The notes below the pieces were generated by a model. It was not told the DNA's origin. It saw only the letters and a program-made list of their open reading frames with translations, and did not search any database. From Luteibacter pinisoli (GTDB lineage Bacteria; Pseudomonadota; Gammaproteobacteria; Xanthomonadales; Rhodanobacteraceae), in contig NZ_CP041046.1 of assembly GCF_006385595.1 (NCBI RefSeq), positions 2,666,001 through 2,730,000 on the forward strand: a DNA stretch of 64,000 bases. Reading direction: 5' to 3'. This document shows, piece by piece, positions 1 to 8,437 of this stretch. Every line of letters starts with the position of its first letter. Position 1 is the first letter of the stretch. A program made the position numbers and the translations under genes.

Positions 1-1257
1 CACGCGCTCCTCGTCGCCTGCAATGACGAGCATGTGGGTGAGCAGGTTCGGGTCGGCACCGTGGAGACCCTTGACCGCGTCTTTGAGCTCACTGCGTGCC
101 GTCGAGAGGGCGAGGTCTGATACACGGCAGTCGACTTTGAGTTTTGAGACCTGGAGCCGCAGGCGGCCCGCCGCAGCTTTGAGCTCGGTGACATGCAGGG
201 ATGCCCGCGACTGCTCGTCAATTTTCCTTTGTCGGGCGAGGGAGGCAAGTTCCATCCTGCCCCTCAAAAACACGAAGAAGCTTTTCTTCAATGGCTTCAT
301 CTCCTTGAGTTCGCGGTCGACCCTTGCCCGATACCGCCTCGCTTCATCAAGACGGTAGGCGTGGTCAAGCACACTGGTCGAGACCCGGGCGAGCTGGGCA
401 CGGAGGTTTTCGTCGACCTTCCCGTGAGCGACGACGTCCCCGAGCGCGTCTTCGACGGTCCTGGCAAACCCCATGGCAAGCTCGAAGTCGCGAAGGTCCG
501 GGAGCGTCATGCCCCGGGGGGCTTCCTTTCGCAGGCGGACAAGGAGTGGATGCGTTTCCGGATTCTCTGTCGGGACGGCCGCTGGCAATGGCAGGTCGTC
601 AAACAGGTCGCCATCGTCAGGCAAAAAGGGGCGCATCTTCCCAATTGGAAGGGTTGACCCGGCTGCATGCCGGAGGCGCCCAACTTCCTGGGTCACGCGC
701 GTTGTGAACTGCTTTGCAAGATGCGGGTTTGTGGTCATTGCAAGACGCCCCGCGAAACCCGAGGGTTCGTTCGAGCGGTCCCTAATGGCGTTTGAGTAAT
801 CCGCCAGCGCGAGCATGCGGGTCGGGAAGCACAGCCGGACATGCCGCCCCGGGTCGTCCCGAACGGGCCAGGGCACAGTGCCGCCGAGAACGGCAAAGGT
901 CACCGGCACGCTCATGTCGCGGGCGATGAAGCCTGCAAGGTTGCGGGCGAAATCATGGACTTCGACCTTGTCCATGGTGCCCGGGATGGGTGTGCGGAGC
1001 TCGAAGAACACGGGCGGCGTGCCGTGGCGTTCCGCCCACTCGACCCGGTTCCAGACCTCCTCTGCATGCGAGCACCAGGCAAGCGCCCCCGGTGGGGCGA
1101 CGGTCATGGACGAGTCGGGTGTTCCGCGTACGGTGTGGTCATGGAAGTTCCCCGTGCGTTTGTCGATGAGTTCGATGCAAAGGCGCCGCGCGATGAGGGC
1201 AACAGCGGTGCCGTCGGTGGGGCGGGTGTGGAGCTCGAGTTCGATCTCGTGTGTCAT
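1..1257 (-). CDS. Degenerate MobA/MobL relaxase paralogue (3' end outside window)
   Basis: The frame is open from ATG at 1257 to the left edge, at least 419 codons with no stop. Residues 8-150 align by eye with the N-terminal relaxase domain of the upstream gene: LHT, AVAxxA, FHD, WNxVE, RxPIP, AGFIAR and FPTRML are shared. The catalytic sites are not kept: the Tyr (Y26 upstream) is R24 here, the first metal-binding His is L124, the middle one is kept as H139, and the last is R141. The C-terminal part is charged and probably helical. It starts 25 bp after the relaxase stop, so both genes are probably one transcript. It may be a non-catalytic partner or accessory DNA-binding protein, or a decaying duplicate; the intact frame argues against simple decay. 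Confidence 0.75.
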   Translation of the reverse strand, partial: MTHEIELELHTRPTDGTAVALIARRLCIELIDKRTGNFHDHTVRGTPDSSMTVAPPGALAWCSHAEEVWNRVEWAERHGTPPVFFELRTPIPGTMDKVEVHDFARNLAGFIARDMSVPVTFAVLGGTVPWPVRDDPGRHVRLCFPTRMLALADYSNAIRDRSNEPSGFAGRLAMTTNPHLAKQFTTRVTQEVGRLRHAAGSTLPIGKMRPFLPDDGDLFDDLPLPAAVPTENPETHPLLVRLRKEAPRGMTLPDLRDFELAMGFARTVEDALGDVVAHGKVDENLRAQLARVSTSVLDHAYRLDEARRYRARVDRELKEMKPLKKSFFVFLRGRMELASLARQRKIDEQSRASLHVTELKAAAGRLRLQVSKLKVDCRVSDLALSTARSELKDAVKGLHGADPNLLTHMLVIAGDEERV

Positions 1258-1282
1258 GTCGGCCTCCCTGGCCTTGTGGTGT

Positions 1283-2902
1283 TTACGGGCGGGTTCCCTT
1301 GGGAAACGCCGCCTCGGTCCGTGAAAGGGTCACTTCCTCTGGCGCGTCGAGGCCGAGGTGCCGGGCGAGGCTGTCGATGTCGAGCTTCTGCTGGTCGGAG
1401 AGATGGCGTTTGAGCGCATCACTCACAGTGCGAAATTCCGGCTTGTAGCCTTCAATCGTTGCCCGGATTCGACGCATTGCCTTGTCGTTGTTCCCGCGCA
1501 GGTGCTCTTCGACGCGGACGAGGTCCTGTTTCTCCTCGGTCATCTTCGAAAGCGACGCATGCACACGCTCGACGCTCACAGCCGCCCGGTCTCGCGCCTC
1601 GACCAGCCGGCGGTGCTCATCCGTGGGCCGGCGAAGGCGGGGACGGAGCGGATGGAGGGTCAACCAGCGCTGCAGGTTTTCTTCAGCGCGGCGCAAGTCG
1701 CGGTCGACAATGCCCTGCCTGACGCGCGCATCATCGAACGCCATCTGCCGGCGGAGCATCTCCATGGCAAATTCGCCCCGCTCCTGCCTTGCCCGCTCCA
1801 TCGCGAAGAGCAGGCTTTCAATCAGGTCAGCGAGGAACATGCTGCGCTCGAGGGCAGCCTGTTCGGCATCACTCGTCGGGCGATGGCCAGCGTTTCGCAT
1901 CAATTCGGACAGACGCAGGTTGGAGTCAATGCGAAGCGTGCGTCCTCCGACGAAAGACACGCGGTTGAGCAAGGGGGCCTTGCCATGGATGGGCCTTGCA
2001 GCGATACGCTGGTGCCGTTTGAGTTGGGTCGCCGCCGCACGCGTGCCCTTTGCCACACGTCGGGCCTGGAGGCGTGTTGCGACGGATGCCTTGTCGAGCC
2101 GGATGTCGGGCGACCTTGCATTGAGGCCGGCCGCTCCCTTCGTGCCTGAGGGCGATTTTCCTGCTGGCCGGGGTGGCTTGTACCACTCTGCTGCCTCCCC
2201 GTATTTCCGCGCGCGGACAGGCTTTGGTGTCTTGTCCAGCCCGAGGCGTTTGTAGCTTTGGTATTCATACGTTGCCGGGAGGCCCGCGTCGGTCAGATAC
2301 CGGTTGGCAAGGCGTGCCCATTTTTCGTTCATCGCGTCAACGACACCGGACGACATGCGGGCGTTGGAGAGCTCAGTAAACTTCCTTGAGAACATCCAGC
2401 CATCCCCTGCCCCATCGCCTTCCCGGACCAACTCACGCGTGGGAAACAGGAGATGCGCATGGAAGCCAATCTTCTCATCGGGCTTGACCTTCCCGTCGAG
2501 GTCGACACTGTTGTCGCGATGGACTGCGACACAGACGGGGACATTGAACCGGGCAACGATGTAGCCGGCGACCGAGCGGCTCATGGCAATCGCCGCTTTC
2601 TCGTCGAGCCCCAAGGGAATGGGGATGCGGTAATCGCGCGCAATCTGCGCATCACTGCGTTGCTCGGCTTTCTCGACCGCGTTCCAGAGGGACGCGGGGT
2701 CGAGGAGCCATTGCGGTACACCCTTCGGGCCGATGGTTTCCCCGAAGACAACGGCCTTGCCGGCACGGCCGGAGTAGTCGTGCCACTTTTCGGTGCGCTC
2801 GTCGAAGAGCTTGATGCCGAGACGGTAGGCGGCAGCGGCAACAGCGCTGTGCTTCTTGTCGCGGTTGTGGGTATGGAGGTGCGGGCGGGCGTGCTCTGCC
2901 AT
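1283..2902 (-). CDS. mobA: MobA/MobL family relaxase
   Basis: This should be the conjugative nicking enzyme that cleaves and covalently holds the oriT strand through a tyrosine. The N-terminal domain shows the family signature: an HTHNRDKK stretch at 10-17, AVAAAAYRLG with the expected catalytic Y26, and a metal-binding His set H128, H148 and H150 (VAVHRD, FHAHLLFPTREL). After about residue 330 the protein is Arg/Glu-rich and probably coiled coil; no primase domain is visible. The ATG at 2902 is chosen because AAGGA sits just upstream and the family starts here; the frame extends back to 2962 without support. It is followed by the degenerate paralogue. Oddly, the tail at 420-500 is long and unrecognised. 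Confidence 0.9.
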   Translation of the reverse strand: MAEHARPHLHTHNRDKKHSAVAAAAYRLGIKLFDERTEKWHDYSGRAGKAVVFGETIGPKGVPQWLLDPASLWNAVEKAEQRSDAQIARDYRIPIPLGLDEKAAIAMSRSVAGYIVARFNVPVCVAVHRDNSVDLDGKVKPDEKIGFHAHLLFPTRELVREGDGAGDGWMFSRKFTELSNARMSSGVVDAMNEKWARLANRYLTDAGLPATYEYQSYKRLGLDKTPKPVRARKYGEAAEWYKPPRPAGKSPSGTKGAAGLNARSPDIRLDKASVATRLQARRVAKGTRAAATQLKRHQRIAARPIHGKAPLLNRVSFVGGRTLRIDSNLRLSELMRNAGHRPTSDAEQAALERSMFLADLIESLLFAMERARQERGEFAMEMLRRQMAFDDARVRQGIVDRDLRRAEENLQRWLTLHPLRPRLRRPTDEHRRLVEARDRAAVSVERVHASLSKMTEEKQDLVRVEEHLRGNNDKAMRRIRATIEGYKPEFRTVSDALKRHLSDQQKLDIDSLARHLGLDAPEEVTLSRTEAAFPKGTRP

Positions 2903-3403
2903 GGTTACAGTCCTTGTAAAGTCAATTGGCCATCCTGGCCGGTTCGCAGTCGGGTCAATCACACACCCGGCCGCACTTCATATATGCATACTTCGAATAT
3001 CGGAGCCGTCAAGGGGGTCTTGCAGAATTATTTTTGGTGACCGGACCGGGTGTAACGCGACCGGTTCCGGATGACGTTAAAAGAGAGCATCGCGACTGAC
3101 GGGAAATCAGGAAAACACCCTCGACAAAGGTATTTTTGGACGTTTAGCCCGGAATGTCGGAAACGCAACTGGACATCGGAGCCGCTGCCCCTCTGCACTG
3201 GACCTCATGCACCGACCCGGGACGCAACGCGGACCGCTCGCATGCGCAGCATGCTAAGACGTGCTCTCCGTTTTTTTGCAGGGGCGCTCCCGGGCCCGTG
3301 TCGCCCGCCCCGGCACGCGCACCGTGACACCTCCTGATACCGCCACCCGCCTGACCAGTACACTGGACACCGAAGACCCGCGTGCGGTCGACAGGAGCAA
3401 TCC
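2903..3403. other. Divergent intergenic region, candidate oriT and promoters
   Basis: This 500-bp gap between the leftward relaxase and the rightward 3404 gene contains no credible ORF. It has an AT-rich patch at about 2979-3000 and 3020-3036. It also has an imperfect inverted repeat, GGACCGG (3043-3049) against CCGGTTCC (3061-3068), and the decamer ATCGGAGCCG twice (near 3000 and 3177). CCAGT-AC-ACTGG (3355-3366) is a short inverted repeat 38 bp before the 3404 start. The oriT of MobA/MobL elements commonly lies just upstream of the relaxase gene, so this is the best candidate. I did not recognise a known nic sequence. Confidence 0.4.
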
Positions 3404-4393
3404 ATGCGCATCGAGGCATCAGGCCTGGAGTTCAAGACCGGGACGAGGACGGAGACCTGTTACTTCACCGGCGGTCTGCTCGCCCACCCCCTGACCGACG
3501 GACATCTTCTCCTCGCCCCTGTCGGACGAACCGATGCGGGACTGACCGGTCACCGGATGATGTGGCCCCAGGTCCTCGACATCACGTCGCGCTGCGGGTG
3601 CGAGATGCTCGGCGTCAACCAGGCGCATGACACCGGAAGCCCGGAGCGGTCGGAGGTGTGGCGCCCTGATGTGCCGCCCTCACCCCAGCAGCTCCACGCG
3701 GCCGACAGCTGGGGCGTGCTGGCAAACGTCTCGCGCTCGATGGGTGACCTCGTGTTCTCCGACATCGCGCGCTCTGTGTCGGTCTGCATCCATGCTGCCG
3801 GTGTCCGTGTGCGTGACCTTGCCAATGCCCATCACGAACAGCTGCGCTGGGCACTCATGGCCGGGAAGAAACCCGGTGCGGCCTTTTCAAACCTCGCGGT
3901 GACCGACCTCCACCTCGCGTTCCACTCACTCGCTGGCGAGCTCTGCTCCGCGCGTGACCACCTGGCCCACATCGCCGCCATCGGGTGCGGTGCCAAGGAA
4001 TCCATCGACAGCCTTGCGTGGCTCGAACGCTGGGTCGCCAAACCGGTCAACGCGGCAAGTGCACAGCACCCGCTCGTCGCCCTCCTGATGACGCAGATGG
4101 GAACGGTCGCCTCACCAGGCTGGCTCAGGGTGCTCGGTGAATTCCGAAACACCGTCATGCACCGACGGCCCATGGGTGCAGACCCGGCCAGGGGCGCCCT
4201 GGCGATATCGGTGAGCCCTACGCCCATCGGGCCCGTCAGCACGGTGCGTCTCGTGCCCCTCGACGGCACACCACCCGGGCCCGACCCGTTTACCGAGCTT
4301 GCCCTTCTTTACAAGCAATTCGAGGCCCTTGCCCTATACGCAACGACGCTCGCCCCCTTCCCCGTGGAGCTGCCGGTGGTCGAGGTCAAATGA
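3404..4393 (+). CDS. HEPN-like protein of unknown role
   Basis: 329 residues, no signal peptide or membrane segment. The C-terminal half is helical by composition and holds the sequence GEFRNTVMHRRP. R248-N249-x3-H253 fits the RN-x3-H (Rx4-6H) signature of HEPN ribonuclease domains, preceded by a helix-like stretch at 171-194 (AFHSLAGELCSARDHLAHI). The N-terminal 100 residues have CGCE at 64-67 and are unrecognised. HEPN proteins are frequent in toxin-antitoxin and abortive-infection systems, but no antitoxin partner is obvious: the next gene is convergent and encodes a lipoprotein. The start has AGGAG 6 bp upstream. The HEPN assignment is motif-level only. Confidence 0.6.
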   Translation: MRIEASGLEFKTGTRTETCYFTGGLLAHPLTDGHLLLAPVGRTDAGLTGHRMMWPQVLDITSRCGCEMLGVNQAHDTGSPERSEVWRPDVPPSPQQLHAADSWGVLANVSRSMGDLVFSDIARSVSVCIHAAGVRVRDLANAHHEQLRWALMAGKKPGAAFSNLAVTDLHLAFHSLAGELCSARDHLAHIAAIGCGAKESIDSLAWLERWVAKPVNAASAQHPLVALLMTQMGTVASPGWLRVLGEFRNTVMHRRPMGADPARGALAISVSPTPIGPVSTVRLVPLDGTPPGPDPFTELALLYKQFEALALYATTLAPFPVELPVVEVK

Positions 4394-4422
4394 CGGTCGG
4401 CGTTTGTACCCGCCGTTTCCCG

Positions 4423-5577
4423 CTAACGGGTGCACTGGGTGATGTCGAGGGTGCAGGTCATCAGCCGGTGCTCCTCAAAGAGCACGTCCGCCTTGTCCTG
4501 CGCGGCCTTTGCGCGGGTCGCATCCGTCGACTTCAAGTCGGTGACAGACCCGAGCACGGAAGCGACGTCGGACAAACCACCGCCAGCGGCGTACTTGATA
4601 TGCGTGATGCGGCCGTTCTCGGCGAGCCCGAGCTGGAACTCGTTCGTCCCGAACGCGCGGGCGATGGGCACCTGGACGCCATAGCATCCGTCGACCGGCA
4701 CGGTGATGTTCTCGGTAAAGGTGCGGGCCTTTGAGTCGTTCCGTTCATGGACGACGGTGAGCGTCACGTCGGCGGTCCTCCGGAGGGGGAGCCTGACGAA
4801 CCCGCTCTGGCCCGGTTCGGCCGCGTTGCACTTTGCCTCTTCGGGATTGGCAAGGGCGATGTTTTCGACGTGGGGTGCTTCGGCCTTCACCTCGAATGTC
4901 CCGAGTAGTGGCTGGAGCGCCAGCTTTGCCGTAACGCCCGCCGCGTCGACGGGCACGAGGAACGGGTCCCCCTGGTTGTGCCAGTTGGTGTCGTCCTTCG
5001 GCACGTCGTCGGTCGGCGACACCACGAAGCCCTGGTCGGCTCGCCCGGCTGCAGTCGGCTTCCGCTCGAGCTTGACCGGCACGCTGTAGGTCACCGTCAC
5101 GATGGCCGGGGTGCCGGCTTTTGCCTTGGCGAATGCACGGAGTGTCGCGCACGGGGTCGCCGTTTTCCCTCGCTCATAGGCAAAGTTCGTTCCCCTGCCG
5201 AGGACGGACGCGAGGGAGACGACCGACTTTGCGATGGCAACCCCCTGCCCCTCGCCCGTCGCGTTGATTCCGGAGAGGGTGCCATTGTCCCGGAGCGTGA
5301 ACTCGACCGACTGCTTCCCAGCGCGGTGAATGAACAGGTGAAGGTCGACGCTCGTGGTGATGTCGCTCGCGCCATAGGCGGCCACCGCCTTGACCTCGGC
5401 CTTCTCGATGATGGCGTCGTCGCCTGGCGAGCAGCCCAGGGTCTGGGTCACCACGATGGCAGGGGATGCGCCCGGCTGACGATAGACGAGGGTCTCCTTC
5501 GGCATCCGCGCGCATCCGGTGAGCACCACTGCAGCGCCGCATGCAGCGACGCGCAGAAAGACAGTCCGGTTGGCCAT
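4423..5577 (-). CDS. Predicted lipoprotein, unknown function
   Basis: 384 residues starting MANRTVFLRVAACG, with a clear lipobox (VVLTGC, cysteine about residue 22), so it is probably a lipid-anchored envelope protein. The rest is Thr/Val-rich and beta-like, with scattered cysteines (CSPGDD, PCATL, KCNAAE, DGCYG, MTCTL, TQCTR). A GEGQGVAIAKSVVSLASVLG segment resembles a short amphipathic hydrophobic stretch. The ATG at 5577 has AAGGGG upstream; the frame runs further back to 6150 but crosses another gene. It converges with the HEPN-like gene, the stops being 29 bp apart. No family recognised. A lipoprotein on a mobilizable element could serve surface or entry exclusion, but nothing here proves it. 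Confidence 0.75.
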   Translation of the reverse strand: MANRTVFLRVAACGAAVVLTGCARMPKETLVYRQPGASPAIVVTQTLGCSPGDDAIIEKAEVKAVAAYGASDITTSVDLHLFIHRAGKQSVEFTLRDNGTLSGINATGEGQGVAIAKSVVSLASVLGRGTNFAYERGKTATPCATLRAFAKAKAGTPAIVTVTYSVPVKLERKPTAAGRADQGFVVSPTDDVPKDDTNWHNQGDPFLVPVDAAGVTAKLALQPLLGTFEVKAEAPHVENIALANPEEAKCNAAEPGQSGFVRLPLRRTADVTLTVVHERNDSKARTFTENITVPVDGCYGVQVPIARAFGTNEFQLGLAENGRITHIKYAAGGGLSDVASVLGSVTDLKSTDATRAKAAQDKADVLFEEHRLMTCTLDITQCTR

Positions 5578-5813
5578 GGCATTCCCCTTGTATTCCGGAG
5601 TTCCATTGCAACGCGCGCGGCCGACAACCGCCATCGGCCATCCGGCCAGGCGCCCATGCGGCGCCAAAGCCGGACCGTGGTGCTTTTGCTGCCGGAAATG
5701 TGCAGTTCCCGAACTGGCCGACGACGCCAAGGCGGCGGACACCTGCTGCGACCGATTGTCCCTTGACCGGATTGCGCGCCCGGTTAGAACTGGACGTTTC
5801 CCTGGAGACTGCC

Positions 5814-5978
5814 ATGCACTACCGAATCCGCGAATTCTTCCGTGACATCCATACCGGGCTCCGGCGGATGACGCCGCGCGAGCGTCGCCCGCTTGAATGC
5901 GTGGGCGTCTTCGTCCTCTGTCTCCTCGCCTTCGGTGCCGGCATCGACCACGCAGCGATCCTTCACTTCTGTCACTGA
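5814..5978 (+). CDS. Small single-span membrane protein
   Basis: 54 residues: a basic amphipathic N-terminus (MHYRIREFFRDIHTGLRRMT) followed by one hydrophobic segment at about 30-51 (ECVGVFVLCLLAFGAGIDH), ending HFCH. GGAG lies 8 bp before the ATG. Its stop codon overlaps the stop region of the convergent gene below by 7 bp. Too short to classify. Its position beside a lipoprotein and another membrane protein suggests an envelope cluster within the element. Confidence 0.5.
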   Translation: MHYRIREFFRDIHTGLRRMTPRERRPLECVGVFVLCLLAFGAGIDHAAILHFCH

Positions 5979-6262
5979 CGGGGTGGCACCAGCCAGACGG
6001 CAAAAACGGCTGCAGCAACGGCGAGGCTCGAGAGCACCTTGATGACAAAGAGCGAGCCGTTGTCGGCGACGTCGGCAAAGTCGTGGGCGTTCTTCGGGCC
6101 GGCATAGGCAACGAGCCAGACGAGCGCGAGGGCGCCAAGAAGGGTGACAAGAAGCGCCAGGGGCTTTCCCCAAGCCGAGGTCAGATGGCCGATGAGCCAC
6201 AGGAGCAACGCCGTTCCACCCGTTGCGAGAAACCAGACACCCATCGTTTCAGCAAGCCCCAT
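5972..6262 (-). CDS. Small membrane protein, three predicted spans
   Basis: 96 residues starting MGLAETMGVWFLATGG, with hydrophobic segments at about 7-26, 33-55 and 76-93. The ATG at 6262 follows AGGACGGG; the longer frame to 6337 lacks support. A 16-bp motif shared with two other sites in the element lies 66 bp upstream. The 3' end overlaps the convergent 54-residue gene. No family recognised. Confidence 0.65.
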   Translation of the reverse strand: MGLAETMGVWFLATGGTALLLWLIGHLTSAWGKPLALLVTLLGALALVWLVAYAGPKNAHDFADVADNGSLFVIKVLSSLAVAAAVFAVWLVPPRQ

Positions 6263-6327
6263 TCCCGTCCTCCCCGAGTGATGGGGCATCGTCGGTGGAA
6301 CTTGGCGCGAAGGACATGCGTCCGGCC

Positions 6328-6343
6328 GGCATAACACCTATTC
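6328..6343 (-). promoter_or_regulatory. Shared 16-bp upstream motif, copy A
   Basis: Read on the minus strand it is GAATAGGTGTTATGCC. It matches copy B at 15 of 16 positions and copy C (10959-10974) at 13 of 16. It lies 66 bp before the 6262 start and may be a promoter core or an element-specific operator. The function is inferred from recurrence and position only. Confidence 0.4.
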
Positions 6344-6382
6344 CCTGGCGCGATGCCCGGGGTGGCTGCCTTGCAAGGGCCG

Positions 6383-6892
6383 TTACAGGCGACGGCGCGA
6401 CATGCGCTGGGGTGCCTTGGGAAGCGATACACCGAGGGCGGCGCGCTGATGATGCGCGAGGTGCTCGAGCACCGACGCCTTAAAGCCATGGTGCCCCGGA
6501 GGTGACACCACGGTCATGTGGGCAGAGGCGCTGAGCCATTGACGCGGTGAGCGAGCGTGCGGGAGCGCCGAGACCGCTTCGATGAGGCAAGACGGCATCG
6601 CCGCATCGCCCGATGCGAGCCACTCCCCGATGACCGCGCACCCGGGTCCTTCCCCAGACGCGAGCCAGCCCGCCACCGTCTCGGCTCTCATGTTGGCCGT
6701 CAGCTGGATGCGGCAGAACTCCCGCCACGTGCGCCCGATTTGCCCGAGCAGGTCGCAGGTGACCTCACTGCCCGTCGGCCCATGCACCATCTTCCAGCCC
6801 CAGCGCTCTTTTCGCTGGCCCACTGGTGCTTTTTCCAACCGCCATCCCGACGGCGCCATGGCCTCGGCCAGTTGTCTTGAGGTCGTCTCCAT
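6383..6892 (-). CDS. Hypothetical protein
   Basis: 169 residues, soluble, with no recognised domain. It begins METTSRQLAEAMAPSGWRLE and contains GWKMVHGPTGSEVTCDLLG, which reads like a short beta hairpin, followed by helical segments rich in Trp and His. Frame and composition fit the island's other genes. It lies 120 bp upstream (in transcription) of the small membrane protein and 164 bp downstream of the DUF6602-like gene on the same strand. Function unknown. Confidence 0.55.
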   Translation of the reverse strand: METTSRQLAEAMAPSGWRLEKAPVGQRKERWGWKMVHGPTGSEVTCDLLGQIGRTWREFCRIQLTANMRAETVAGWLASGEGPGCAVIGEWLASGDAAMPSCLIEAVSALPHARSPRQWLSASAHMTVVSPPGHHGFKASVLEHLAHHQRAALGVSLPKAPQRMSRRRL

Positions 6893-7056
6893 GCCAGCTC
6901 CTGCAAAGACACAGGTGTACCCTGGGCATCGCGTCTGTCAAGGCGTCATGGCGGGCAACGTGTCGCTGCACGGCATGGCGTGGCAACTATTGGCGCGCCT
7001 GGCACACAGCGCTGCGTACAGTGTTTCGTCGCACCAGACGGCGGCACCGGAGGAGG

Positions 7057-7872
7057 TCACCGCCGCCTTCGCGCGGCAGGGCTTTGGGAGGCACGGCGCG
7101 GCGCCCGGCCCAGTGGCACATCTGCCCTGCGGAACGCTTGCTTGCCGTTACGCGGAAACCAGTCCTCCTCGGTTCCGGGTGGTACGGACGAGAGTCTAAG
7201 CGCGAGGTTGTGGAGGAAATAGCCGGGCGCCATGTCCTGGAGCTTGTAGAGCGACCAGTGTCCCGGCCGCACGGTGTCCTCGGCCTTGTCCCAGAAGCGC
7301 ATGAAGGTCGAACGGCCAAGGACGACGTGGTCGACGACCCGGGCGCGCTCGTGGCGTGCAATCTCCGCCAGCATGCGCAGTGCATCTTCACTGGCTTCCA
7401 TCCCAAACTCGGTTTCAAAATCGAAGAGGCCGACGAAATCGAGGCGGTTCCCGCCTGACGCCCGGATAAAATCGGCGTCGTCGGCGAGCTTGTCGATGGC
7501 TTCCTCAAGCCGTGTCCGCGTCAGCCTTGTCTTGACCTCGATGATGCCCCGGCAGGCATTGGGCGTGATGACCACGAAGTCGCCGTCCCGATGCAAGACC
7601 GGCTGCGAGGCGTCATAGAGGAGGATGTCGATTTGGCTGGACGCCCTTTCACCACTGACGACGAATCCACGCGCCACCCCGATGTCCTGCCCGATGATGC
7701 GGCGAATCATCGCGCGCACCACCGACTCCTTCCATTCACCATCAGAAAGCCAGTGCTGGTCCCGAATCAGGTTCCGGATTCGGTTCTTGAGCGCCTGGGA
7801 TTCGGCGGTGAGGTCCATGAAATACTGCTCGATGTCCACTCCCCGTCTCCGAAGCAAGGTCATGGGCGCCAT
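7057..7872 (-). CDS. DUF6602-like protein with PD-(D/E)XK-type motif
   Basis: The protein has an N-terminal helical part (VDIEQYFMDLTAESQALKNR) and then a core with SQIDILLYD (D82, D87) and RGIIEVKT (E112, K114). The order Asp, then Glu-x-Lys in a beta hairpin fits the PD-(D/E)XK nuclease fold. It resembles the DUF6602 proteins found near defence and mobile-element genes, although DUF6602 function is not settled. ATG 7872 is used; GTG at 7839 (VDIEQ) has GGAG at correct spacing and may be the true start. The C-terminus is Arg-rich. It sits alone on this strand with a roughly 300-bp leader. Confidence 0.65.
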   Translation of the reverse strand: MAPMTLLRRRGVDIEQYFMDLTAESQALKNRIRNLIRDQHWLSDGEWKESVVRAMIRRIIGQDIGVARGFVVSGERASSQIDILLYDASQPVLHRDGDFVVITPNACRGIIEVKTRLTRTRLEEAIDKLADDADFIRASGGNRLDFVGLFDFETEFGMEASEDALRMLAEIARHERARVVDHVVLGRSTFMRFWDKAEDTVRPGHWSLYKLQDMAPGYFLHNLALRLSSVPPGTEEDWFPRNGKQAFRRADVPLGRAPRRASQSPAARRRR

Positions 7873-8095
7873 GGTTGCATTGCCGGGTGGCAAGTCAAGG
7901 CGGTGTTGTCCGCACCCGGTCACAAACCGATTTTGAGTCCGCCGCTGTGCCTCGACGGTTGGCCTGCCGGCGCGGAGCGGCCCACTCCTGACGCTGCCCG
8001 AGTGCCGCGCGTGTTGTCCTGAGAACCACGGGATACAAGACGGGCGAACTTTGCCAGAGACGATGCGGCCAAATGCCATCCGGCAATCGTGCAGC

Positions 8096-8111
8096 GGAAT
8101 AACACCTATTC
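8096..8111 (-). promoter_or_regulatory. Shared 16-bp upstream motif, copy B
   Basis: The minus-strand reading is GAATAGGTGTTATTCC, nearly identical to copy A. It lies in the divergent gap between the DUF6602-like gene (224 bp upstream of its ATG) and the 8168 gene (57 bp before it). It could serve either gene. Confidence 0.4.
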
Positions 8112-8167
8112 GCTGCCGGGGGGTCAACCCGATACCACCCAAGTCCGGCCCGATTGATAATCCACCA

Positions 8168-8437
8168 ATGACCCATGCCCATCTCGCTCGCGTCGAGCGC
8201 TATTTTGACGCAACGCTCGTGACCGAGGCCGCGTTGCTCGCCGTTGCAGCACGTTTTTCCGGAACACATGAGGCGACCATCACCGACGGGCGGGAAGGGG
8301 TCGCCCTGACCCTTGTTGCCGTACGACCCGATGCCCCGGACGTCGAGAGCATGCTCGACGAAGCCGTGCTTATCGAAGCGCTGCGCGATGCGTTGCGCAC
8401 TGCCCGCCCCTCACCCGCAGCCGTGGAAAAGCCATGA
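8168..8437 (+). CDS. Hypothetical protein, first of a coupled pair
   Basis: 89 residues (MTHAHLARVERYFDATLVTE). It looks like a small alpha/beta protein with acidic segments (PDAPDVESMLDEAV). Its stop overlaps the next start as ATGA, so the two are translationally coupled. No clear Shine-Dalgarno precedes this ATG, so the start is tentative. No family recognised. Confidence 0.55.
   Translation: MTHAHLARVERYFDATLVTEAALLAVAARFSGTHEATITDGREGVALTLVAVRPDAPDVESMLDEAVLIEALRDALRTARPSPAAVEKP

Noticed and set aside
3071..3337. 88-codon plus-strand ORF in the relaxase upstream gap
   Set aside because: No ribosome site, Arg/Pro-rich low-complexity product, and it lies in the likely oriT/promoter region.
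5578..6150. N-terminal extension of the lipoprotein frame at 4423-6150
   Set aside because: The signal peptide, lipobox and ribosome site all place the start at 5577; the extension crosses the 5814-5978 gene.
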